From Enterovibrio nigricans DSM 22720 (GTDB lineage Bacteria > Pseudomonadota > Gammaproteobacteria > Enterobacterales > Vibrionaceae), in assembly GCF_900167155.1 (NCBI RefSeq), contig NZ_FUXU01000012.1, forward strand, positions 1 to 64,000: 64,000 nt of DNA, written 5' to 3'. Positions 36,667 to 45,480 of the stretch are shown here, one piece after another (position 1 is the first letter of the stretch; every line of letters starts with the position of its first letter). A program made the translations under genes and the position numbers. Under the pieces are notes generated by a model, which was not told the DNA's origin, ran no database searches, and worked only from the letters and a program-made list of their open reading frames with translations.

Positions 36667-38231
36667 GACGGACTCCTTTTTTGATGGCCAAAGGCGGCCC
36701 AAACAGGGGAGAAATATGTTCGGGTTTGCAGATAAAGGTCTCGCTTCGATTGATAAACGTGCACGAGGCTGGCGTCTGGCTGTACTGACGATAAAAGCCG
36801 CGGTTTGACCCATGACTCAGCGGCAGATGCCATGTCGTTATACAGCCCCACTTTTACCGCAACCATCATGGCGACACCCGCAGCCCCGGCTTCTTGTTGG
36901 TCGATTCTTCGTATTGGGCGGTTCAGCACCGATGCAAGCAAGGAAATGAAGCGTTGAGAATGAGCAGCACCACCAGTAATACGCACTTCATTGGGTAAAT
37001 CTCCCATTGCGCGATAACAATCCCAAGTGGCAAATGCCAACCCCTCAAGCACAGCGAGAAAGAGGTGATAATAGCTATGATGAATATCTAATCCGGAAAA
37101 ACTGGCACGCGCTTTTGGATCAAGAAAAGGCCCGCGTTCACCAGCATTAGATATGTACGGATGAAATAAAACGCACTCCGCGTTGGCAGGCGGATGATCA
37201 TCTATGAGTTTCAGAAGAGCCTGCCTGTCTAGTGTCACGCCAAGATCGTTACAAACCGTAATGACCATATCGAGTATCCAATCGATATTGAGCGTGGCAG
37301 ACATGTTAGATTGCATTTGCGCGAGCATGCCCTTTTCGGGAAAGCACATGATATAGCCAGTTTTCTCTTCGGATAGCCGGACAGCCTTCGCATCCGGCAA
37401 AAGCCTAATGTGCATCCCCGTTGTTCCGACAATGGAACAGCCGCTTTGAGTACAGTGTCCATCGTACAATCCCCCACCGAGTGCCGTGCACATCACATCA
37501 ACGTAGCCCAGCGTTACGGGTATCCCCATGGGAAGGCCGCAACGCTTAGCGGCATCCTGAGTAAGTGGGTAAGCGTCTTCTAATCCATCAACAATGGGTG
37601 GTAACAAGTGTTGTAACGATTCGAGCTTAAGGATTCGGAGGACTTCCTGTTCGTAATTTCGGGTGCGGAAATTACCAAAAGTGAATACTGCCTCAGATGG
37701 GTCTGCCGCCCTCACCCCCGTCAAGCAGTAGTACAGCCAGTCTTTGGCGTGAAATGCACTCGCTGCTAACGCGACTCTCTCCGGCTCATGCTGTTGCAGC
37801 CAACGTAACTGACAGCTTTGCTGGCAGGCATTGACTCCTGTGCCAGTGAGTGAAAACAAGGTATCGTAATCTGGGCCCTCACTGATCGCCTGCGCTATCT
37901 CTGAAGCCCGGCTATCCAACCATAGCAAAGCTGGCCCAACCGGTACGCCATCACGATCCACCAGCCATGTACCGTCTCCCTGAGCAGTGATGCCCAAGCC
38001 AATAACGCGGTCACGAATCTCAGGATTACCCTCCACCAGTGATGAAATCACATCAGCGGTGACCTGCCAGGTTTCAAGCATATCCTGCTCTACATGACCA
38101 TTTGCATGGGAAACATATGGATTGGGGTGACTGGCGGTAGCCAATACAGTCCCTTGATGATCAAAGGCCACGGCTTTGATCATTGAAGTCCCGGCATCAA
38201 CACCAATAATGACTGCATTATTCATTGTCAT
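36663..38231 (-). CDS. FGGY-family carbohydrate kinase, erythritol kinase (EryA)-like
   Basis: A 522-aa FGGY kinase. The N-terminal ATPase motif is GVDAGTSMIKAVAFDHQG. Other features are TAQGDGTWLVDRDG, TGTGVNACQQSCQLRWLQ, AKDWLYYCLTGVRAADPSEA, FTFGNFRTRNYEQEV and the C-terminal ITGGAAHSQRFISLLASVLN. As I recall alphaproteobacterial EryA, the DPSEA-FTFGNFRTR segment and the GDGTW motif are characteristic, so I favour a polyol substrate of the erythritol type over xylulose. It overlaps the ATPase gene upstream and the dehydrogenase gene downstream by four bases each. Two in-frame ATGs (38231 and 38225) are possible starts. Confidence 0.83.
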   Translation of the reverse strand: MTMNNAVIIGVDAGTSMIKAVAFDHQGTVLATASHPNPYVSHANGHVEQDMLETWQVTADVISSLVEGNPEIRDRVIGLGITAQGDGTWLVDRDGVPVGPALLWLDSRASEIAQAISEGPDYDTLFSLTGTGVNACQQSCQLRWLQQHEPERVALAASAFHAKDWLYYCLTGVRAADPSEAVFTFGNFRTRNYEQEVLRILKLESLQHLLPPIVDGLEDAYPLTQDAAKRCGLPMGIPVTLGYVDVMCTALGGGLYDGHCTQSGCSIVGTTGMHIRLLPDAKAVRLSEEKTGYIMCFPEKGMLAQMQSNMSATLNIDWILDMVITVCNDLGVTLDRQALLKLIDDHPPANAECVLFHPYISNAGERGPFLDPKARASFSGLDIHHSYYHLFLAVLEGLAFATWDCYRAMGDLPNEVRITGGAAHSQRFISLLASVLNRPIRRIDQQEAGAAGVAMMVAVKVGLYNDMASAAESWVKPRLLSSVQPDASLVHVYQSKRDLYLQTRTYFSPVWAAFGHQKRSPS

Positions 38232-39370
38232 GCCCGCCCTGAATGATGTGAAGATGCTGAGCAGGACGATTCAGTCAGCCGGCTACCAGACAAAGGGTCA
38301 AAGAAATGTAATTGTCGTTGGTCAATTTGAACTCTCGCATCATCGCCGGGACGAAGCGGTGACCTCTCATGGCTGATAGCAATCAAGCTGTGCTCGGCGA
38401 TACGAATGGAGAAATGCGTCTGATCACCAAGCCACTGATTTGCCAATACACGGCCAGACAGACCCGTATCCGTCAGTTGAACTGCATAAGGACGGAATCC
38501 CATCATTAATTCGCCTCGCTGGCACAAATACTCACAAAGCGCTGGCGTGAAATTGGCTTTATCACACTGAATCGTATAGACGCCGCCGCTTCGTCCAAGG
38601 TCAATCAACAAGGAATCCCCGTCGTTTTTCACAAAGACAGGCAACAGGTTCATGGGAGGCTCACCAATAAACGTACCCACAAAGCGGTTGGCGGGTGATG
38701 CCTTCAAGGTGGCGGGCGTTGCATATTGCATCAACTCACCACCTTCCATCACAGCAATTCTGTCCGCCAGTGCGTTTGCTTCTGTTTGATCATGTGTCAC
38801 CAGAATCGCGGTCAAACCACGGCTTTTCAGGTAGTGCTTAATATGCCCGCGAAGCAAAGTGCGCAAGCGAGGCTCCAGTTGCCCCATAGGCTCATCAAGG
38901 AGAAACAGATCTGCATCTCGCGCTAATGCCCTCGCCAAACTGACACGTTGCTGCTGGCCGCCCGATAATGACGATGGATAAGCGTCTAAGATGTCTTCTA
39001 TTGCTAACAAGGTTGCCAACTCGTTGATGCGCTGGTTGATTGCCTCACGGCTCAACCCACTGCTTTTCAACGCAAAGCCAATGTTGTCTTGGACTGAAAG
39101 GGGTGGATAAAGCGAGTAGCCTTCAAATGCCATGGCCACGCCTCGCTGTGCAGGTGGCAATGTTTGTATCTCCCGTCCCGCCAGAGTAATACTTCCCGTC
39201 GTGGCGGCTTCAAATCCGGCAATCATCCTCAATGTAGAGGTCTTCCCGCACCCCGATGACCCCAGCAACGCGATGATTTCACCTTTCTCTACAGAAAGGC
39301 TCAATCTTTTAACGGCATGTACATTTCCGTCATAAACCTTATTGATCTGCGATAAAACGAGCTGGCTCAT
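38228..39370 (-). CDS. ABC importer ATPase, second (catalytically conventional) subunit
   Basis: A 380-aa MalK/UgpC-type ATPase. Walker A is GSSGCGKT (about 37-44), the signature LSGGQQQR, Walker B LFLLDEP and the H-loop VTHDQTEA. The Q-loop Gln is replaced by Glu (AFEGYSLYPP). The C-terminal third is an OB-fold regulatory domain. The ATG overlaps the preceding ATPase gene stop, so the two ATPases are probably made in equal amounts and pair with each other. The importer pairs with two permeases and a Tat-type binding protein. Confidence 0.88.
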   Translation of the reverse strand: MSQLVLSQINKVYDGNVHAVKRLSLSVEKGEIIALLGSSGCGKTSTLRMIAGFEAATTGSITLAGREIQTLPPAQRGVAMAFEGYSLYPPLSVQDNIGFALKSSGLSREAINQRINELATLLAIEDILDAYPSSLSGGQQQRVSLARALARDADLFLLDEPMGQLEPRLRTLLRGHIKHYLKSRGLTAILVTHDQTEANALADRIAVMEGGELMQYATPATLKASPANRFVGTFIGEPPMNLLPVFVKNDGDSLLIDLGRSGGVYTIQCDKANFTPALCEYLCQRGELMMGFRPYAVQLTDTGLSGRVLANQWLGDQTHFSIRIAEHSLIAISHERSPLRPGDDARVQIDQRQLHFFDPLSGSRLTESSCSASSHHSGRA

Positions 39371-40488
39371 GCGCACACTCCCGTTATCTTTGTCTCTAAT
39401 GACGTAATACGCTTCCCTGTTTTCGCATCAAAAAGCGTCATATCCGAGGCATCAAAAGTAACAAAGACGACGGCCCCGACCTCTGGGCTTTGAAATTGCG
39501 AGGGTATTGATGCAACCAGCTCTAGCCCTTTTTTGTCTGCCAGAAGTATCACGGTCTTTTCATTCACTGGCGTCACCGCATTGACAGTGAAAGCCGCAGA
39601 CTCTGGCTTTTTTTCAGGGAGCAATGACAACGCGTCCGGACGCACTGCACAGGTGTACTCCGTTGAATCCAGTGCCTGAGCATTGGCAGGAACAGGTAGC
39701 TCAACACTGCAATCGCCAATTTGAGATCGCCATTGTCCGCCATGCCAATAGGGAGAAACCGTGAAAGCGTTAATGGCTGGGTCGCCAAATGCTTCTGCTA
39801 TTTCCAGCGTTTCCGGGGTATAGAAAATTTCTTCCGGTGTACCAACCTGCACAATGCCTTCTCCTTTACCGTCTAGAATCGCAATACGATCGCCTAGAGC
39901 CATTGCTTCCCGGTAATCCTGAGTAACGTAAACAACACTCGGCGCACTGCGTGAAAGCAGTTGTGGTAGTTCAAGCCTCATTTCAAAACGCAATTTGGCA
40001 TCGACATTTCTTAGTGGATCATCCAGCAGCAAAATATCGGGTTGGGACACCAACGCTCTGGCTAGTGCTGTTCGTTGTTTTTGCCCGTTAGACAACGCTT
40101 TGGGCGCGTGATCGAGCACCTTGTCAATTTTCAGAAGCTGGGCAACTTCCAACACTCGGGTCTTAACTTCACCTGTGTTGAGCCCGCTTCTTGCAATGGC
40201 ACTCGCAATGTTTTCAAACGCATCCATGTGAGGAAACAGGGCAAAGTTCTGAAATGCCATGCCAATCCCTCGATGCTCAGGACCACTGTTTGTCATCTCT
40301 TCGCCCCTTAACACCACTTCGCCTTGCGTGGGCAACTCAAGCCCTGCAATGAACCTCAACAGCAGGTTTTTTCCACTCCCAGACGGTCCAAACAACACCA
40401 AGGTCTCCCCTTTGGCCACCGTCAACGAAATGTCTGTCAAAACAGGGTTGTCCTTAAAGTGTTTGCTAAGGTTTTTCAGTTCAATCAT
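39367..40488 (-). CDS. ABC importer ATPase, first subunit with degenerate catalytic motifs
   Basis: A 373-aa MalK/UgpC-type ATPase whose motifs depart from consensus. Walker A reads GPSGSGKN, with Asn41 (codon AAC) where Thr or Ser binds Mg2+. The signature is LSNGQ (132-136) instead of LSGGQ. Walker B ends LLLDDP, so the catalytic Glu is Asp157. The H-loop is VTQD, with Gln190 for His. The Q-loop Gln80 is normal. All changes are intact codons in a full-length gene, so this looks like a specialised non-hydrolysing or slow partner and not decay. Alphaproteobacterial glycerol/polyol importers with two ATPases (GlpS/GlpT type) are a precedent for unequal ATPases. Confidence 0.88.
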   Translation of the reverse strand: MIELKNLSKHFKDNPVLTDISLTVAKGETLVLFGPSGSGKNLLLRFIAGLELPTQGEVVLRGEEMTNSGPEHRGIGMAFQNFALFPHMDAFENIASAIARSGLNTGEVKTRVLEVAQLLKIDKVLDHAPKALSNGQKQRTALARALVSQPDILLLDDPLRNVDAKLRFEMRLELPQLLSRSAPSVVYVTQDYREAMALGDRIAILDGKGEGIVQVGTPEEIFYTPETLEIAEAFGDPAINAFTVSPYWHGGQWRSQIGDCSVELPVPANAQALDSTEYTCAVRPDALSLLPEKKPESAAFTVNAVTPVNEKTVILLADKKGLELVASIPSQFQSPEVGAVVFVTFDASDMTLFDAKTGKRITSLETKITGVCA

Positions 40489-40494
40489 GACGAC

Positions 40495-41352
40495 CTACCC
40501 TTTCACCGCACCAAGTGACAATCCCTCTACCAAGTACCGTTGGGCATACAAGGCCAGCAACAATGTCGGCGCAATGGACAAGACAATTGCGGCAGCGATT
40601 TGACCGTATTGAATGCCGGAAGCAGTGACAAACGCCAATGCCCCAACCGTAACTGGCTGCTTATCTGCCGAGGCGAGGACGAGGGCAAACACAAAGTTGT
40701 TCCAGGCAAAAATGAAAGACAGCAGTCCCGCCGCTGCTATACCTGGGCCTGCCAATGGAACGGCTATCTTACGGAACGTCCTGAACCAGCTGTTTCCCCC
40801 CAGTCGGTAGGCATACTCAATGTCTGGGCTTATGTCCTCAAAGTAACCACGTACAATCCACAAAATCAGCGGTAGGCAAATCAGTTGGTATACCCAGATA
40901 AGTCCGGTGTAGGTATTGGCCATACCAATATCTTGGAAATACAACGACAAGGGGAGAAGCACGAGGAGAGGAGGAGCAAAACGGAATGACAAAAGGGTGA
41001 ATGCGATATCTTCCCCTAACTTAAACTGAAAACGCGCAAACGCGTATGCCGCTGGTACACCGAGGATTAGTGCCAGTAACACTGAACTTGTTGATAAAAA
41101 CAGGCTGTTCCCCAAGTTCTTCATGAACGCGATATCTAATGTCCCGCCAGCACTTTCCAGCTTTCCTGTGATGAGCGATGTGTAGTTTTGCAGTGTCGGC
41201 TCAAACACTATGCTGGGTGGAATCCTCAAGATTTGTTCATTGGTCTGAAAAGACATCAACAAGATCCAGAAGATCGGGAACAGGAAGAACACCAGCACTA
41301 AGGTAATCATTACTCGGCGCAACCATCGCTCAAGCAGGGAATATTGCTCCAT
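40495..41352 (-). CDS. ABC importer permease, MalG-like
   Basis: A 285-aa inner-membrane protein with six predicted helices. The EAA coupling motif near residue 190 is in EYAYRLGGNSWFRTFRKIAVP. It forms a heterodimeric channel with the upstream permease. Only six bases separate it from the following ATPase gene. Confidence 0.9.
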   Translation of the reverse strand: MEQYSLLERWLRRVMITLVLVFFLFPIFWILLMSFQTNEQILRIPPSIVFEPTLQNYTSLITGKLESAGGTLDIAFMKNLGNSLFLSTSSVLLALILGVPAAYAFARFQFKLGEDIAFTLLSFRFAPPLLVLLPLSLYFQDIGMANTYTGLIWVYQLICLPLILWIVRGYFEDISPDIEYAYRLGGNSWFRTFRKIAVPLAGPGIAAAGLLSFIFAWNNFVFALVLASADKQPVTVGALAFVTASGIQYGQIAAAIVLSIAPTLLLALYAQRYLVEGLSLGAVKG

Positions 41353-41394
41353 GACTTCTCCTTAACTCGCCTTGTTCTTGGCCCGTAACTTGAG

Positions 41395-42273
41395 TCAGTT
41401 TTTTACAAATAGGTTCGACAAAAAGTATGTGATAGCCCAAAGGACCATCAGCAAGGCTGCCGAACGACCGACGTTCGTTGATTGAAAAAATTGCAAATAT
41501 GCCTCGACCTGAAACACCATTAATTTGTCGCCAGGCCCTCCTTGGGTCATGGCATAAATGATGTCGAACTGCTGAATGGCGTCGAGAAGCCGAAATAACA
41601 CCGCTGTCAGTAAGTAAGGTGTCAGCATGGGCAATGTAATTCGAAAGAAGACGAAGCTACGGGGGACATTATCCAGAGCCGCAGCTTCAAACGGTTGTGT
41701 GGGGAGAGAACGCAGGCCGGCCAACAATAAGATCATGATGAAAGGCGTATATACCCACACATCAACCAACACGACCGTCATTAAGGCTGTATCCGGAGAA
41801 GAGGCCCACTTAAAGTCTTCAATCCCGGCTGATGCAACGAAATAGCTCAATATGCCGAAATTAGGGTTGGTCATTAACTTCCACATCAAGGCAGCTAACG
41901 CTGGTGCTGTCATCAATGGCATTAGCAATGCGATTGAGACTATGTTGTTAAAACGGGTCCGCCTTTGCAGCAACAATGCAATACCAAGGCCAAGGACCAG
42001 TTCTATCCCAACAGTTAACCCCGTGTAGGAAAGTGACACCTTCAGGGTGTTCCAAAATGACGGATCCGAAAAGAAATCTGCATAGTTTTCGCCCCAGTTG
42101 AACTTTCTCAAATGGGGCAAGTTCAGCCGATACCGCTCCAACGAGTAGTACACCGCCGTGAAAAAAGGAATCAAAACACCAATGCAAACCAGAAGAGCAG
42201 GAAGGCTCAATAAATAAGGCAAAGCTTTGTGCCGAAATTGCCCGGATTTATACTTTTGAACAGTTTGCGACAT
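41395..42273 (-). CDS. ABC importer permease, MalF-like
   Basis: A 292-aa inner-membrane protein with six helices. The EAA motif is FEAAALDNVPRSFVFFRITL. The ATG at 42273 has AAGGAG six bases upstream; a GTG 15 bases earlier is possible but weaker. The C-terminus ends soon after the last helix. Confidence 0.9.
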   Translation of the reverse strand: MSQTVQKYKSGQFRHKALPYLLSLPALLVCIGVLIPFFTAVYYSLERYRLNLPHLRKFNWGENYADFFSDPSFWNTLKVSLSYTGLTVGIELVLGLGIALLLQRRTRFNNIVSIALLMPLMTAPALAALMWKLMTNPNFGILSYFVASAGIEDFKWASSPDTALMTVVLVDVWVYTPFIMILLLAGLRSLPTQPFEAAALDNVPRSFVFFRITLPMLTPYLLTAVLFRLLDAIQQFDIIYAMTQGGPGDKLMVFQVEAYLQFFQSTNVGRSAALLMVLWAITYFLSNLFVKN

Positions 42274-42327
42274 CCTTGACTCCTTCACCGTCTCGTTAAG
42301 GGCTCCCTGCTAGGGGAGCCGCCCGAA

Positions 42328-43770
42328 TTAACTCAGTCCGGCATCCCTGAGTTGTTTATTCACGCTCTCGGCCAACATATCGAGACCTTCATCAACCGGC
42401 ACCTGGTTTGCCACCATTTGTTGCAGCATGGACGCCCACTCGGTGGTCAAATCGAAGAACAAAGGCTGGGGGGTGAAATAGATTTGAGCATTGGCTGCGG
42501 AAGCATCATGCTGATCCAGATAGCCTGGGTACTTATCTGCAATGCGGGTTCGAAAATCTTCGTTATTCCAAACAGACTGTCGGACTGGGTTAACGAAATC
42601 CATTTTCCCTGCGCCAAAGAGGCCATGCTCAATACCGCTTGCCCATTGCATGAAATACCAAGCTTCATCTTTGCGTTTGGAGAAATTCGACATGGCCAGT
42701 GACCAAATCCAGACGTTCGGCGAAGGGGCCTGTGCTTCTGGGTTTGCAGCAAACGCCGCATAGGCAATATTGCCGCGTTCTTTATTGTCACCACCATTCA
42801 TAAAGTAACCGAGGATATCGGCGTCATAGATCATGGCGGAAGCCCCCGCCCCTAAGTCCGTCCCGACTTGATACCAGGTATACGTCGACCAGTTTTTAGG
42901 GCCCGACTCTTGAATCATCGTCACCCATTGGCGATGAAACGCTTTAGAGGTATCGGTGTTCATTGCTGCCTGCAATGTGCCATCACTTCGCATGGTGAGA
43001 TCTTTTTGCCCGAAGTTGGCATAACCTGAGAGGAAGCCGGGATGGATCGTTGCCCATGAGCGTGATCCCCTTACACCGATGCCATAGGGTCCCCCCAAAT
43101 CACGTTGCGCTTTCGCCGCGGTTTCGATCATCTCATCCATATTGGTAGGGACACTCAACCCGGCTTTATCAAAATAACGCTTGTTATAAGACAGGTTGTT
43201 CAACTCGTAGCCCCAAGGAATACACCATTGTTTGGCATTGGCTGAACCCAATTTACTGCCGGGAATGCCATCCCATGCTGTAGAAGCTCGTAGTCCGGGT
43301 AACACATCGTCCCAGCGATAACCGGGATTGGTTTTCGTGGGGTCAGAAATAAACTCGTTCAGGTCAACAACCCAACCAGCCGGTCCATAGGTCCAGGTCA
43401 TATAGGCCCCAGTCATAAAGGCATCATACTCTGAGGAACGGGAGGAAAGAGCGGCGGTGACTTTATCGAAGTAAACATCTTCTGGAAAAATGTCATACTC
43501 GACTTTCATACCTGTCAACGCTTCAAATGCCGGGAGGTTGGCAATCATCGCATCCACATAAGGATGCTTGTTTAGCAACAGTTTTACTGACTTGCCTTGG
43601 TACTTCTTCCAATCAAAGTCTGCTGCGAGAGCTTGACTCGACATTGTGCCGAGAAGAGTACCTGTCGCAGTTGCTGTTGCGCCTAACGCGGCCATTCCTT
43701 TTAGAAAATCGCGTCGTCCGACATCACCCCGAAGGTAACGGCTGACCAGCTTTTTTTGTTTCCTTAACAT
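42328..43770 (-). CDS. ABC importer solute-binding protein with Tat-type signal
   Basis: A 480-aa family 1 extracellular solute-binding protein. The N-terminus has a twin-arginine motif (GRRDFLKG, about 18-25), a hydrophobic stretch and a likely cleavage after SSQALA (about 49), so it is probably exported folded. The remainder has the usual two-lobe pattern with IYDADILGYF and WYFMQWASG. The ligand is presumably the operon's polyol. AGGAGTCAACC precedes the start. It is separated from the regulator gene by only 48 bases. Confidence 0.88.
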   Translation of the reverse strand: MLRKQKKLVSRYLRGDVGRRDFLKGMAALGATATATGTLLGTMSSQALAADFDWKKYQGKSVKLLLNKHPYVDAMIANLPAFEALTGMKVEYDIFPEDVYFDKVTAALSSRSSEYDAFMTGAYMTWTYGPAGWVVDLNEFISDPTKTNPGYRWDDVLPGLRASTAWDGIPGSKLGSANAKQWCIPWGYELNNLSYNKRYFDKAGLSVPTNMDEMIETAAKAQRDLGGPYGIGVRGSRSWATIHPGFLSGYANFGQKDLTMRSDGTLQAAMNTDTSKAFHRQWVTMIQESGPKNWSTYTWYQVGTDLGAGASAMIYDADILGYFMNGGDNKERGNIAYAAFAANPEAQAPSPNVWIWSLAMSNFSKRKDEAWYFMQWASGIEHGLFGAGKMDFVNPVRQSVWNNEDFRTRIADKYPGYLDQHDASAANAQIYFTPQPLFFDLTTEWASMLQQMVANQVPVDEGLDMLAESVNKQLRDAGLS

Positions 43771-43818
43771 GGTTGACTCCTGTTTCAGTAACCGGAAATG
43801 CGCAGTGCGCTTCCTGTC

Positions 43819-44790
43819 CTATTGATCACTCAACAACTGCTTGGCTGTTACGTCGTCAGTGATCAGCCCTTTCATCAAGCCGCTTTTCAATACGGCTTTT
43901 AGCGCAGGCACTTTCGACACGCCTCCCGCCAACGCCACCAATGGCTTCCCGCGTAGTTCATCCACAGAGAGCGACATGGCTCTTTCATTGAGGCTGGTTT
44001 TTACTGGTTCCCCTTCGGCATCAAAGTAATGCCCGAGTAGCTCGCCCTGAGCGTTTAACGCTTGTATTTCATGCATTTCTTCTTTGGTAACCAAATTGAC
44101 TTCACTCAGATGGGAATGCCAATTCGCCTCCCCGATGCTGATGATGAGCAAATCCGCTTCTCGCCCCATATCAAAAACATCGGCAATGCCCGGTTGCCTC
44201 ATCAGGGTTTCCTTATCCTGGGCACTGTTTGCAAAAATCGAGACGGGCAACATGTAAGCTTCAGCATCGGTTTTTTCCGCTAGACGATGGATGACATCAA
44301 GAGGATTCGCCGCAAACTTTCGCGTCAAACCGCCTAGAAGAGAGACAAACCTTGTGTGTGTTTGATGTATTGCAGGAAGGTGATGAACCATAGACGCCAA
44401 CGTCCGCCCATGGCCGATGCCAATGGTCTTATACTGCTCGCTTTCAATGATGCGTCGCAGAAAGCCTGCCCCCGCTAGACCCAGAGCGCGGAGAGGAAGC
44501 CCATCTTCATTCAGATCAGGAACGACCTGACAAAATTCAAGTCCATAGTTGGCAGTCAGAGAGTCTTCCAAGTCAATGCAGCATTGAATAGAGGGGTCAA
44601 CAAGAACGGTAATCAATCCTTGCTTGAATGCGCGAGAAATAAGCCTATGAGCCTTTGGCTGGGTAATACCAAGGCGCTTCGCGACTTCGCTTTGTGTAAA
44701 CCCTCCAGAGTAATGCAACCAAGCTGCATGCGCAGCGAGACTGTCTTCTTCTGAAAGGGGGGCGGCGGTACGCTTTAGAGATAACACCAT
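43819..44790 (-). CDS. SorC/DeoR-family transcriptional regulator
   Basis: A 323-aa regulator. The N-terminal helix-turn-helix is YSGGFTQSEVAKRLGITQPK, followed by a sugar-phosphate-binding domain (IGIGHGRTLASMVHH; LAGGVSKVPALKAVL near the end). EryD of erythritol loci belongs to the same family. It is the first gene of the ~11-kb minus-strand operon and probably represses it until a phosphorylated intermediate binds. The palindrome just upstream may be its own operator. ATG 44790 and GTG 44787 are both possible starts. Confidence 0.88.
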   Translation of the reverse strand: MVLSLKRTAAPLSEEDSLAAHAAWLHYSGGFTQSEVAKRLGITQPKAHRLISRAFKQGLITVLVDPSIQCCIDLEDSLTANYGLEFCQVVPDLNEDGLPLRALGLAGAGFLRRIIESEQYKTIGIGHGRTLASMVHHLPAIHQTHTRFVSLLGGLTRKFAANPLDVIHRLAEKTDAEAYMLPVSIFANSAQDKETLMRQPGIADVFDMGREADLLIISIGEANWHSHLSEVNLVTKEEMHEIQALNAQGELLGHYFDAEGEPVKTSLNERAMSLSVDELRGKPLVALAGGVSKVPALKAVLKSGLMKGLITDDVTAKQLLSDQ

Positions 44791-44796
44791 TGCTCC

Positions 44797-44835
44797 GTGA
44801 ATAATTTTGCATCCAATGAAAAATTATTTATTCAC
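44797..44835. promoter_or_regulatory. Inverted repeat upstream of the SorC-family gene (candidate operator)
   Basis: GTGAATAA (44797-44804) and TTATTCAC (44828-44835) are perfect inverted arms. A second overlapping pair, AATAATTTT (44800-44808) and AAAATTATT (44820-44828), lies inside. The element starts seven bases upstream of the regulator start codon, suitable for autorepression. Confidence 0.5.
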
Positions 44836-45088
44836 AGCAAAAAAAACGTCAAACCGCACCGCGTTTCGTATACGAGATAAACAAGAGGCAAAGGGAAAGG
44901 ACGGGTCGCTAACTCACTAAAAAACAGACAAATAGAAAAGTGAGCATTTTACTTTAGCTCATGAGCAAAAGATCGTTGCCGATTTGGCAATAAAAGAAGA
45001 AGAGATTTGATTGAGACCACGGAGGCACTAAGCAGAAAACCTTCGCGCGCCTCGTTTAGACGCCCGGGTAAGCAAAGCGAGGAAAATG
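44836..45088. other. Intergenic region upstream of the polyol operon
   Basis: About 250 bases between the candidate operator and the ygbA terminator, without a credible gene. It holds a 10-base palindrome GCTCATGAGC at 44957-44966, and should contain the polyol operon promoter reading leftward. Short frames (for example around 45007-45222) have no recognisable product. Confidence 0.5.
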
Positions 45089-45120
45089 CATACCCAGCAT
45101 CTTTAAATTGGCTGGGTATG
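45089..45120 (-). terminator. Terminator of the ygbA-like gene
   Basis: CATACCCAGC (45089-45098) and GCTGGGTATG (45111-45120) are perfect 10-base arms, just beyond the ygbA-like stop on the minus strand. CATTTTCC follows in that direction. Confidence 0.65.
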
Positions 45121-45123
45121 TCA

Positions 45124-45474
45124 CTAATTCAATATGGAACTCACGTAATGTCTCGCGACAAGCAATGGCTTTCGCCATCTCAGCTTTGGTTCCGCCCAAC
45201 GAGTGATATGGTTTATCTCTAATCGTTTTGCATCGGGATAACACTGGCGATCACACTCTTTGCAGGCAGACTTGCTTCCTTCTTCAGCGCATTGGGTGAC
45301 TCGCGTCTCCTCAAATGCTAATAGTGCTGTACATTGCGGGCACAATTGGCTGCCGCGGTGAATATGCTTACAATAAAGCGTCGTCATTGCGCGCACGAGC
45401 CACAAAGGTTGGCGTCGGGGGCCAGACGAATTAGATACAGTTTTCATAGGCGCGCTATTTTCCTCAGTCGCCAT
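45124..45474 (-). CDS. ygbA: YgbA-family (nitrous oxide-stimulated promoter) protein
   Basis: A 116-aa small protein with conserved Cys/His residues: MTTLYCKHIHRGSQLCPQC, then CAEEGSKSACKECDRQCY, and the tail ITRWAEPKLRWRKPLLVARH. This matches E. coli YgbA, whose gene is controlled by nitric oxide through NsrR. Molecular function is not well established; the Cys pattern suggests metal or cluster binding. ATG 45474 has AAAGGA five bases upstream, inside a hairpin arm; an ATG at 45447 with GAGGAAAAT is the alternative. It lies 59 bases after the hybrid kinase stop. Confidence 0.8.
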   Translation of the reverse strand: MATEENSAPMKTVSNSSGPRRQPLWLVRAMTTLYCKHIHRGSQLCPQCTALLAFEETRVTQCAEEGSKSACKECDRQCYPDAKRLEINHITRWAEPKLRWRKPLLVARHYVSSILN

Positions 45475-45480
45475 GAAAAT

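Noticed and set aside
36667..36813. Longer start for the 2-hydroxyacid dehydrogenase
   Set aside because: The extension lies inside the kinase gene in another frame, while the ATGA overlap gives the family-like MKTEVAVIG start.
45007..45244. Short frames between the polyol regulator and the ygbA-like gene
   Set aside because: They overlap the ygbA terminator or coding strand and show no family similarity or start signal.
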